A stretch of 6,594 nucleotides of DNA from Candidatus Woesearchaeota archaeon (GTDB lineage: Archaea > Nanobdellota > Nanobdellia > Woesearchaeales > ARS49): positions 1-6,594 of the forward strand of contig RFLK01000071.1 in the NCBI GenBank assembly GCA_003694525.1, read 5' to 3'. Of the stretch, positions 1-4,901 are shown piece after piece. Under the pieces are notes generated by a model, which was given only the letters and a program-made list of their open reading frames with translations, had not been told where the DNA came from and did no database searches. Numbering within the stretch: the first letter of the stretch is position 1; every line of letters begins with the position of its first letter. A program made the position numbers and the translations under genes.

Positions 1-182
1 GCTATATCCCTATCTTCCCTGAAAAGAACATCGCTATAGACTGTTGCACGATCCTTGAACATATCGAGAAAAACATCAGTGTAGTCTTCACAAAAATTCC
101 TTGCCCAATACTCAGACTTTTTCCAGTTGGAAAAACTCTCAGAGCGCGTGCTCGATTCCTCTAAAATTTTCTCAATGCTCAT
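1..182 (-). CDS. Partial acidic protein of unknown function (N-terminal 60 residues)
   Basis: An open frame on the minus strand starts with ATG at 182 and stays open to the left edge, so only the N-terminus (about 60 residues, beginning MSIEKILEESSTRSESFSNW) is visible. Its start overlaps the stop of the upstream small lipoprotein gene as ATGA, an arrangement typical of translational coupling within an operon. There is no convincing Shine-Dalgarno sequence before it, which fits coupling or re-initiation. The visible part is hydrophilic and rich in Glu, Asp, Ser and aromatic residues. It has no signal peptide or membrane segment and looks largely helical. I do not recognise a family. The coding call rests on the long stop-free frame and the overlap; function is unknown. 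Confidence 0.6.
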   Translation of the reverse strand, partial: MSIEKILEESSTRSESFSNWKKSEYWARNFCEDYTDVFLDMFKDRATVYSDVLFREDRDI

Positions 183-361
183 CTGAACTTGGGAGGGACT
201 ATCTCGTAGCGGTCATAGCGGGGATTGTCGTAAGGCTGGTAATTCAATTTCCAGGATTCATCCTGCGGACTTCTTCGATCGTACGATTCTCTGATCGAAG
301 GACAGCCTGACAGAGCTGCTGCAAAAGCAATCGAGATCGCTACCTTAACTCCTCTAACCAT
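179..361 (-). CDS. Small predicted lipoprotein (60 aa)
   Basis: The product begins with a short basic n-region (MVRGVK), then a hydrophobic stretch at about residues 7-16 and a lipobox-like L17-S18-G19-C20, so Cys20 would be the lipidated residue after cleavage. The mature part is only about 41 residues, hydrophilic, and rich in Tyr, Pro, Arg and Asp (for example YQPYDNPRYDRYEIVP), with no recognised fold. It would be anchored outside the cytoplasmic membrane. A TATA box sits about 26 nt upstream of the ATG, supporting this start and a leaderless mRNA. The stop overlaps the start of the next gene (ATGA), so the two probably form one operon. Short length is the main reason for caution; signal peptide, promoter and overlap together make a real gene likely. 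Confidence 0.6.
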   Translation of the reverse strand: MVRGVKVAISIAFAAALSGCPSIRESYDRRSPQDESWKLNYQPYDNPRYDRYEIVPPKFR

Positions 362-383
362 AATTACGACTCACAAGTGACAC

Positions 384-391
384 TATTTAAA
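384..391 (-). promoter_or_regulatory. Archaeal TATA box for the small lipoprotein gene
   Basis: On the minus strand the motif TTTAAATA is preceded by an A-rich BRE-like stretch (AGAAAAC). Its centre is about 26 nt upstream of the ATG at 361, so transcription should begin at or within a few nt of the start codon. It lies in the 50-nt gap downstream of the M50 protease stop and shows that this gene need not depend on readthrough from that gene. Confidence 0.55.
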
Positions 392-411
392 GTTTTCTGA
401 ACTTTGCAAAT

Positions 412-1557
412 TCACAGAAAAGCAAGAACCACGTTAGTCAAAAGAACACCAAGAACTAAAAAGCTCACAGACTTCCATATCTTTGCAGCCTGCATCTTAT
501 TAGGATGTATCGACTCCAACACCGTCAAAAACATCCTGCCACCATCGATAGGGCCTAAAGGCACAAGATTGAACAGGCCAACTCCCAAGCTCAACAAAGC
601 AAGCCAGAAGATGAGATCCTTGACCCAAAGAGCCGACGATACTGCCCAATTCTTTACCCTCAAGGGCTGATCCACATACACTCCAAGCCAAGCCCTCTTG
701 TTCTGAGGATTCTCCCCGAGAGTCACATCATAAACCGCCCTTGAAGTCACAAGATTGAACGTATCTCCAGGATGCGCGCCCTTGAATGCTTGCGAGAACT
801 CTTTCGTGCTCGATATGCTCACTCCGTTAATCATAGTAATCTTCTCACCTTCAGAGAGTCCTGCAAGCTCTGCTGGAGGATTGCCATCCATAAGCCCCGT
901 TATCACAACTCCGTCCTTTGAGTAAAAGGAATCAGTGAGAGGAGTTATTGCAAAAGACAACAAAGCCATCAGAAAAACCCCTGTGACTATGTTTGCAACA
1001 GGGCCTGCAGAATAGACAGCAAGCTGGTGCTTTCTCTTGGCCCTTGTCAGCTTTTTCTCATCAGGCTCCACGAAAGCGCCAGGTATTAGAGGAACAAGGA
1101 CGCCAAGAACCATAAGGCCGGAATTTTTGACAGGAAGCTTGTACACCCTTGCCATAACACCGTGCATACCTTCGTGTATTATGAGAATCACGAAGATGCT
1201 TATTATCCAGTAAAAGAAAGGAACGTAAAACACGCCTTTTGCCTTGAATGGGGCAACAACTCCCACGCTTGGAGTGCTCGCGCCCGAGAGAACCATAACA
1301 AGAGACCTTCCAAGATCAAATACGACAAGAGCCATACCTGCAAAGCCTACAACTATCATAGGCCAAGTCACAGCCCTCCAAAAACTGCGGTACTCCCTTG
1401 CAAGGCGATCCATCAGTGCAATTCCAGTCTTTCCCCTGTACATCGCCACATAGAATATTCCAAGCCTGCTAAATGACAATTTTTCACGGTTTAGAAGAAC
1501 TGCCACAACAAGAGCGCCAATGAGCGCAATGAATGCTGCAGTATCAAAGGAGACCAT
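412..1557 (-). CDS. Site-2-type intramembrane zinc metalloprotease (M50) with PDZ domain
   Basis: This 381-residue polytopic membrane protein belongs to the M50 (S2P/RseP-like) family, which cleaves transmembrane segments of substrates within the bilayer. A hydrophobic helix ends in the zinc motif HEGMH (His128, Glu129, His132). The family's SAGPVAN motif follows at residues 183-189. The third zinc-ligand motif, in the form NLVPLGPIDGG with Asp338, lies in a later hydrophobic segment. A PDZ-like domain (about residues 214-282, with GLMDGNPPAELAGLSEGE) sits between the two catalytic halves and probably gates substrate access. About six to eight hydrophobic segments are visible, with no cleavable signal peptide. 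Start: ATG at 1557, with a TATA box about 26 nt upstream. It diverges from the first kinase gene. All catalytic residues are present, so it should be active; the substrate is unknown. Confidence 0.93.
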   Translation of the reverse strand: MVSFDTAAFIALIGALVVAVLLNREKLSFSRLGIFYVAMYRGKTGIALMDRLAREYRSFWRAVTWPMIVVGFAGMALVVFDLGRSLVMVLSGASTPSVGVVAPFKAKGVFYVPFFYWIISIFVILIIHEGMHGVMARVYKLPVKNSGLMVLGVLVPLIPGAFVEPDEKKLTRAKRKHQLAVYSAGPVANIVTGVFLMALLSFAITPLTDSFYSKDGVVITGLMDGNPPAELAGLSEGEKITMINGVSISSTKEFSQAFKGAHPGDTFNLVTSRAVYDVTLGENPQNKRAWLGVYVDQPLRVKNWAVSSALWVKDLIFWLALLSLGVGLFNLVPLGPIDGGRMFLTVLESIHPNKMQAAKIWKSVSFLVLGVLLTNVVLAFL

Positions 1558-1577
1558 ACGCTGATTTTGCAGATCAA

Positions 1578-1588
1578 TTTATTTATAA
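1578..1588 (-). promoter_or_regulatory. Archaeal TATA box for the M50 protease gene
   Basis: The minus-strand motif TTATAAATAAA is centred about 26 nt upstream of the ATG at 1557, so the mRNA is probably leaderless. It lies in the 105-nt divergent gap shared with the first kinase promoter, and the two boxes are about 50 nt apart, pointing away from each other. Confidence 0.65.
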
Positions 1589-1632
1589 TAGTTATGCATA
1601 CAAAGGATAATGTTTAAAAATAAACAGAAATG

Positions 1633-1640
1633 TTTTTAAA
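1633..1640 (+). promoter_or_regulatory. Archaeal TATA box for kinase gene 1
   Basis: TTTTTAAA is preceded by a BRE-like GAAATG. Its centre is about 26 nt upstream of the ATG at 1663, which favours that start and makes the upstream in-frame ATG at 1630 impossible, since it precedes the box. The box and the stretch to the start codon resemble the promoter of the second kinase gene. Confidence 0.65.
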
Positions 1641-1662
1641 CTGTTGTTTATTTTTACCACCT

Positions 1663-2589
1663 ATGAGTATCGAAAAAACGTTTGAAGGAGAGGTTGATCA
1701 ATACACGCCCATCGAAAAAATAGACCGAGGAGGGCAAGGAGAAAAATACATCGCAGTTGATACTCTAAAAAACCAGAGATTATTGAAGATTCCAAACAAC
1801 TCCAAAGATGAGAGTGCCTCAAGAGCATTCTATGTTCTCGACTCAATACTAAAAGAACAAGATGCACTCAGAACAGTAAAACATCCGTCAATAGTTGAAC
1901 TTAAAGACGTCTCAAAAGCCAAGAGCGAACCATTCAACGTGCTTGAGTACATAGAAGGGTTTGACCTCGATCGCATTATAACCTCAGAGAGGCCTTATCC
2001 AGTCCAACTGTGCGTTAAAATTGCAACAGAGCTGTGCGATGCTCTTGCAGAAGTTCACAAGCACAACCTATACCACGGAGATGTGAAGCCAGGAAACATA
2101 ATGATGACAAATGATGGAAAGATAAAACTGATAGACTTCGGCCTTAGCGGAGTGCCTGGAAAGACCTTGCGTTGCTTTATGGGAACACCGCACTTTGCCG
2201 CGCCAGAGCAAATAGACCGAAAGCCAGAGCTGGCATCAGACATATACAGCGCAGGCCTGACCTTGTACGCCCTTCTTGCAGGCGAGCCACCCTTTATCGG
2301 AGGATCTTACAGAGTCGTATGCAAGCAACTTAAAGAAGATACCCCCGATATCAGAGAAAAGAACCCTGCAGTTCCTTGCGATCTTGCAGAAATAATATCA
2401 AAAGCAACACGAAAAAAAGTATCTGAGCGATACGAGAGCGCAGAAGAGATGGCAGAGGCTTTAAGAAAATCATCACAAGCCTATTTTGACAGCCTAGAAG
2501 TATACTTTCCAGGATGTTTTGATTCAAAAGGCAATGAAAAAATAAGCACTCAGACAACAATTAAAGGATTAAAAGCCACATATAAGTAA
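1663..2589 (+). CDS. Soluble Hanks-type Ser/Thr protein kinase 1 (308 aa)
   Basis: This is a complete eukaryotic-like kinase domain that would phosphorylate Ser/Thr on proteins in the cytoplasm. Visible motifs (numbered from Met at 1663) are a glycine-rich loop DRGGQGEKY (21-29), beta-3 Lys42 (LLKIP), alpha-C Glu65, the catalytic loop HGDVKPGN (138-145, Asp140, Lys142, Asn145), DFG 158-160, GTPHFAAPE (174-182), alpha-F Asp193 (SDIYS) and Arg256 (SERYESAEEM). The catalytic loop is HGD rather than HRD, a 'non-RD' type. Two oddities are the loss of the first loop glycine (Asp21) and Lys28 where a Val is normal. No transmembrane or sensor domain follows, only a tail of about 40 residues. An ATG 33 nt further upstream (1630) would add MFLNCCLFLPP, but it precedes the TATA box, so 1663 is preferred. 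The adjacent downstream kinase is a paralogue. Confidence 0.92.
   Translation: MSIEKTFEGEVDQYTPIEKIDRGGQGEKYIAVDTLKNQRLLKIPNNSKDESASRAFYVLDSILKEQDALRTVKHPSIVELKDVSKAKSEPFNVLEYIEGFDLDRIITSERPYPVQLCVKIATELCDALAEVHKHNLYHGDVKPGNIMMTNDGKIKLIDFGLSGVPGKTLRCFMGTPHFAAPEQIDRKPELASDIYSAGLTLYALLAGEPPFIGGSYRVVCKQLKEDTPDIREKNPAVPCDLAEIISKATRKKVSERYESAEEMAEALRKSSQAYFDSLEVYFPGCFDSKGNEKISTQTTIKGLKATYK
2387..2453 (+). repeat. 67-nt near-identical block, copy 1 (in kinase gene 1)
   Basis: This segment matches 3447-3513 in the second kinase gene at 65 of 67 positions, counted by eye, at an offset of exactly 1060 nt. It encodes the end of the kinase domain (EIISKATRK..SERYESAEEMA). DNA on either side is clearly diverged between the two genes, including at synonymous positions, so the block stands out as recently homogenised or constrained at the nucleotide level. 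Confidence 0.85.
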
Positions 2590-2600
2590 TTAATAAATGA

Positions 2601-2614
2601 TTTTTGGCATTTTT
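2601..2614 (+). terminator. Probable T-rich archaeal terminator after kinase gene 1
   Basis: Two T5 runs (2601-2605 and 2610-2614, separated by GGCA) lie 11 nt after the kinase 1 stop codon. Short oligo-T tracts without a hairpin are the usual intrinsic terminator in archaea. They precede the separate promoter of kinase gene 2. The whole gap is AT-rich, so the call is moderate. Confidence 0.4.
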
Positions 2615-2643
2615 ATATCAAATTATAATTTTTAAGTCGAAAG

Positions 2644-2653
2644 TTTTTAAAAA
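2644..2653 (+). promoter_or_regulatory. Archaeal TATA box for kinase gene 2
   Basis: TTTTTAAAAA is preceded by a BRE-like CGAAAG and centred about 29 nt upstream of the ATG at 2678. It closely resembles the kinase 1 promoter: both have GAAA, GTTTTTAAA, then a GTT-rich stretch, ATTTTTA and CAC(C/T)TATGAGT at the start codon. The second kinase therefore has its own promoter despite lying only 88 nt after the first. Confidence 0.6.
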
Positions 2654-2677
2654 TGGTTTGTTAATTTTTAATCACTT

Positions 2678-3652
2678 ATGAGTGGTAGATTTTACAGAGG
2701 AGAGTTAGCAAGTTACTTTGAAGTCGACAAGCTCAAAAGGGGCAAACAAGGCCGTGTTTATCTTGCAAAAGACCAAGAAAACGAAAACGTAGTCATAAAG
2801 ATGTCCAAGAGAAGATTTGTTCCAATTACAACTTCCTCCATTGAACTTTCAAAAAAAATCAATTCCCAAGTTCCAACATCAATAGACTCAATAATAACAG
2901 AAAAAGAAGTCCTAAAAACAGTCACCCACCCGAATATAGTCAAGCTAAGAGATACAGGAGTTAAAGACGAATTACCATTTATAGTTACAGAGTACATTCA
3001 AGGGCCAGATCTTGAAAACGTCTTAAACTTCTACAAAACCACGCTTAAAAAACCACGACTCCCTGCCCAATTATGCACAAAAATAGGATACGATATTTGC
3101 AAAGCGCTGGAAGAAGTGCACAGCAAAGGACTATACCACGGCGATGTAAAGCCAAGCAACATAGTAATGCAAGGAAAAAGTTCAAAACTGATAGATTTCG
3201 GATCAAGCGGACAAACGGACAAGGCCTATGAGCATTATACCGGAACTCCTCACTTTTCGGCCCCCGAACACATAATGGGCTGCCCAAGTGCCCAATCAGA
3301 CATATACAGCCTTGGAATAACCCTTTACACTCTTTTATCTGGAAACACCCCATTCATAGGACCAGCGCTTTTCGTGGTTCAAAAGCAATTGACCGATGAA
3401 ATTCCAAATATCAGAGAGCATAATTCAAGAGTAAAACCAGAACTTTCAGAAATAATATCAAAAGCAACACGAAAAAGAATATCTGAGCGATACGAGAGCG
3501 CAGAAGAGATGGCTGAAGATTTGCAAGCACATCTGGAAGTGGAAGAAGAAGAGCTGCCCTTGTTTGATTTTGAAGCAGAAGAAAGGGAGGCTGTTGACAA
3601 GATTACAAGAAGATTCGATTATGAGGTTTTAAAACACCAAACTTATTTTTAA
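2678..3652 (+). CDS. Soluble Hanks-type Ser/Thr protein kinase 2 (324 aa)
   Basis: This paralogue of the preceding kinase has the same cytoplasmic single-domain layout. Motifs seen are a glycine loop KRGKQGRVY (20-28, with the usual Val27 but Lys20 for the first Gly), beta-3 Lys41 (VVIK), alpha-C Glu75, the catalytic loop HGDVKPSN (154-161, Asp156), DFG 173-175, GTPHFSAPE (189-197), alpha-F Asp208 and Arg271 in SERYESAEEM. It is also a non-RD kinase. Compared with kinase 1 it has extra residues between beta-3 and alpha-C (about 44-68). Its tail is different and strongly acidic (EVEEEELPLFDFEAEE, from about residue 287), followed by a basic-aromatic end, which could be a docking or regulatory tail. 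No membrane segment is present. The start follows a TATA box by about 29 nt and begins MSG, matching the MSI start of its neighbour. Catalytic residues are intact. Confidence 0.92.
   Translation: MSGRFYRGELASYFEVDKLKRGKQGRVYLAKDQENENVVIKMSKRRFVPITTSSIELSKKINSQVPTSIDSIITEKEVLKTVTHPNIVKLRDTGVKDELPFIVTEYIQGPDLENVLNFYKTTLKKPRLPAQLCTKIGYDICKALEEVHSKGLYHGDVKPSNIVMQGKSSKLIDFGSSGQTDKAYEHYTGTPHFSAPEHIMGCPSAQSDIYSLGITLYTLLSGNTPFIGPALFVVQKQLTDEIPNIREHNSRVKPELSEIISKATRKRISERYESAEEMAEDLQAHLEVEEEELPLFDFEAEEREAVDKITRRFDYEVLKHQTYF
3447..3513 (+). repeat. 67-nt near-identical block, copy 2 (in kinase gene 2)
   Basis: This is the partner of 2387-2453, with two mismatches within the stretch encoding ATRK(K/R)(V/I)S. 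It lies at the equivalent position of the paralogous kinase gene, in the same frame, and covers the last helices of the kinase domain. Confidence 0.85.
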
Positions 3653-3685
3653 ATTAACCACTTAAAAGTAGCGAAAAACGAAAGA

Positions 3686-3693
3686 TTTATATA
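3686..3693 (+). promoter_or_regulatory. Archaeal TATA box for the signal peptidase gene
   Basis: TTTATATA is preceded by a BRE-like ACGAAAG. Its centre is about 40 nt upstream of the ATG at 3730, so transcription should start near 3715 and leave a short leader of about 15 nt that contains the Shine-Dalgarno sequence. This differs from the leaderless kinase and protease genes. Confidence 0.65.
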
Positions 3694-3718
3694 CTGTTCT
3701 GAAATAATAGCCACTAAA

Positions 3719-3723
3719 AGGTG
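3719..3723 (+). promoter_or_regulatory. Ribosome binding site deciding the signal peptidase start
   Basis: AGGTG matches the anti-Shine-Dalgarno end of 16S rRNA and lies 6 nt before the ATG at 3730. This favours that ATG over the in-frame GTG at 3721, which lies inside the site itself. Confidence 0.6.
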
Positions 3724-3729
3724 GTAATA

Positions 3730-4308
3730 ATGAAATACCTATACGCAATATTGGTCATTGCCACATTCACGCTGGGCCTTGGCATCGGCGCGCTTGCGGG
3801 AATGCCCAAAGACTCCGTCGATCTTTCGACAAGCACAGCAACGAGCAGAGCGCTATCATTCAGCCCTGCAAAACTATCGAGCACCCAGAAGTCAGAGGCA
3901 ATAAAGCCAACCCAAAAAGAGTTGACTCTCGAGGGCCCGGTGGAGAGAGATTCTCCTGCAGACTGGATAGAAGAGAGCCAGATCGAGATGAGGCCTGATG
4001 GAGTGTTCATACGAGTAAACAACCCTCAATGGGCAATACTCGCAGACACCAACTCAATGGACCCTGTGTTCGACGCTGGAAGCCATCTGATACAAATACT
4101 TCCAACAAGGCCTGAGCAAATACACGTCGGCGACATAGTTAGCTACCAATCGCCTGCAGGCTACTCAATAGTCCACAGAGTCATAGAAATAGGGGAAGAC
4201 GAAGAAGGCTGGTATGCAATCCTCAAAGGCGATAACAATCCCCAGCCAGACCCCTGGAAAGTTCGATTCGAGTGGGTTAGAAGAGTTACCGTGATGGTCG
4301 TATACTAA
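3730..4308 (+). CDS. Archaeal-type signal peptidase I (S26 family, 192 aa)
   Basis: This membrane-anchored protease would remove N-terminal signal peptides from secreted proteins on the outer face of the membrane. An N-terminal hydrophobic segment (about residues 3-23) anchors it. The catalytic domain has box B ADTNSMDP with nucleophile Ser109, GDIVSY (134-139), IVHRV with His149 in place of the bacterial Lys, and GDNNPQPDP with Asp168 and Asp174. A Ser/His/Asp arrangement is characteristic of archaeal and ER-type enzymes. Residues 25-80 form a Ser/Thr-rich, probably disordered linker that separates anchor and catalytic domain more than is usual. No C-terminal membrane segment follows. Start: ATG at 3730 behind AGGTG. 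It lies downstream of the kinase genes but has its own promoter, and is convergent with the winged-helix gene. A role in processing more specialised substrates is possible. Confidence 0.88.
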   Translation: MKYLYAILVIATFTLGLGIGALAGMPKDSVDLSTSTATSRALSFSPAKLSSTQKSEAIKPTQKELTLEGPVERDSPADWIEESQIEMRPDGVFIRVNNPQWAILADTNSMDPVFDAGSHLIQILPTRPEQIHVGDIVSYQSPAGYSIVHRVIEIGEDEEGWYAILKGDNNPQPDPWKVRFEWVRRVTVMVVY

Positions 4309-4336
4309 CTTTACTTTATTTTACCTTTATTTTCAA
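4309..4336 (+). terminator. T-rich terminator between convergent genes
   Basis: The 30-nt gap after the signal peptidase stop is pyrimidine-rich on the plus strand, with repeated TTTA and TTTT tracts and no hairpin. This fits archaeal intrinsic termination for the plus-strand gene. On the minus strand the same bases are A-rich, so the convergent winged-helix gene would need another signal, perhaps inside the signal peptidase gene. Confidence 0.4.
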
Positions 4337-4338
4337 TT

Positions 4339-4752
4339 CTATTCCCTGTGCTTTATGCCCATAGCACTGTCAATCTCCTGAGCTATGAGCGCGAGATCGT
4401 CAAAAATCCTGTTGGCATCCTTTCTAACCTCCTCGACAGCTGCTTTCATACTGCCGGCCCTCAAGAATATCCTCCTGCGTTCACGAACAAGAAAACCAGA
4501 ATCCATAAGGGAGCGAACGTGATAATTAACCCGCGCAGGGCTCGTGTGCAAATCCCTTGCAAGCTCTTCTGAGGCAACACCCGCCTCGCGCGAAATCCTG
4601 CGAAGTAGCGTTATGAGCGTTTTTGCGGTAAACCTTTCAATATCCCTTCCCGTAGAGAAGCCAAAACTATCACAAAGCCAATTGATGTCTTCAACAGTAT
4701 CCTTTACACTGGGCTTGTCCATACTCCTCAGAATTATCTTCTGATGTATCAT
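4339..4752 (-). CDS. Winged helix-turn-helix DNA-binding protein (ArsR-like, 137 aa)
   Basis: This is a likely transcription regulator. The winged-helix domain covers about residues 41-98: a helix FTAKTLITLLRRISRE, a helix-turn-helix at about 59-88 (SEELARDLHTSPARVNYHVRSLMDSGF) and a very basic wing (VRERRRIFLRAG). A C-terminal amphipathic helix (about 101-131) probably mediates dimerisation. The Asn-Tyr-His in the recognition helix is typical of archaeal ArsR/TrmB-like wHTH proteins. No ligand-binding or metal-binding cysteine pair is visible. The start at 4752 lies about 29 nt downstream of a TATA box, so the mRNA is probably leaderless; Met11 is an alternative. It is divergent from groES-groEL, and an inverted repeat overlaps its own promoter. 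Regulation of the chaperonin operon and itself is plausible, by analogy with archaeal heat-shock wHTH repressors such as Phr and HSR1, but this is inference. Confidence 0.8.
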   Translation of the reverse strand: MIHQKIILRSMDKPSVKDTVEDINWLCDSFGFSTGRDIERFTAKTLITLLRRISREAGVASEELARDLHTSPARVNYHVRSLMDSGFLVRERRRIFLRAGSMKAAVEEVRKDANRIFDDLALIAQEIDSAMGIKHRE

Positions 4753-4776
4753 ACAAAGAGAGATGTGTTAAATTGA

Positions 4777-4786
4777 TTTTTAAATA
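4777..4786 (-). promoter_or_regulatory. Archaeal BRE/TATA box for the winged-helix gene
   Basis: On the minus strand, CGAAA (BRE-like) is followed directly by TATTTAAAAA, centred about 29 nt upstream of the ATG at 4752. This is one of the best BRE-TATA matches in the window. The left arm of the 4782-4809 inverted repeat covers its upstream half, so a protein bound there would block TBP/TFB. Confidence 0.65.
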
Positions 4787-4809
4787 TTTCGCAAAAAATC
4801 GAAATGTTT
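4782..4809. repeat. Imperfect inverted repeat, candidate operator
   Basis: The arms AAATATTTCG (4782-4791) and CGAAATGTTT (4800-4809) are reverse complements at 9 of 10 positions and are separated by an 8-nt A-rich spacer. A dimeric winged-helix protein commonly binds such a site. The left arm overlaps the BRE/TATA of the wHTH gene, which would give autorepression. The right arm itself resembles a plus-strand BRE plus weak TATA, so the symmetry could instead reflect two back-to-back promoter elements. Confidence 0.45.
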
Positions 4810-4839
4810 TCAACTAATTAAAAACTATATCAACAAATT
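4810..4839. repeat. Helically phased direct repeat upstream of the groES promoter
   Basis: TCAACTAATT (4810-4819) and TCAACAAATT (4830-4839) match at 9 of 10 positions and start exactly 20 nt apart, close to two helical turns. They end about 10 nt before the groES TATA box, a position suited to an activator or repressor binding the same DNA face. AT-rich composition makes chance matches fairly easy. Confidence 0.35.
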
Positions 4840-4849
4840 CCACAATTTT

Positions 4850-4858
4850 TTTATATAA
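4850..4858 (+). promoter_or_regulatory. Archaeal TATA box for the groES-groEL operon
   Basis: TTTATATAA, preceded by further T residues, is centred about 48 nt before the groES ATG. Transcription should therefore begin near 4880, leaving a leader of roughly 22 nt that includes the Shine-Dalgarno sequence. The TATA is close to consensus, suiting a strong or inducible promoter. Confidence 0.65.
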
Positions 4859-4890
4859 GGTGCTTGTCAAAAGCAGAACACCAAAGGAAT

Positions 4891-4896
4891 GGAGGG
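4891..4896 (+). promoter_or_regulatory. Ribosome binding site of groES
   Basis: GGAGGG lies 5 nt before the ATG at 4902. It decides that start over an in-frame GTG at 4860, which falls at the edge of the TATA box, upstream of the expected transcription start. Confidence 0.7.
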
Positions 4897-4901
4897 ATAA
4901 T

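Noticed and set aside
101..670. Plus-strand open frames at 101-310 and 404-670.
   Set aside because: They lie antisense to the lipoprotein/partial gene and to the M50 gene, whose frames carry clear motifs or promoters; the translations look random.
1630..1662. An N-terminal extension of kinase 1 (MFLNCCLFLPP) from an upstream ATG, which could look like a short hydrophobic or cysteine-rich leader.
   Set aside because: The ATG at 1630 precedes the TATA box at 1633-1640, so it would not be transcribed from this promoter. The paralogue begins at the residue matching the ATG at 1663.
2626..2636. A second TATA-like stretch (AATTTTTAAG) upstream of kinase gene 2.
   Set aside because: It is about 47 nt from the ATG and would leave a leader without a Shine-Dalgarno sequence. 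The box at 2644-2653 has the spacing used by the other leaderless genes.
3711..3724. A small hairpin, CCAC (3711-3714) pairing with GTGG (3721-3724), that could hide the signal peptidase ribosome binding site.
   Set aside because: The predicted transcription start is near 3715, so the 5' arm is probably not in the mRNA. A 4-bp stem is also weak and easily found by chance.
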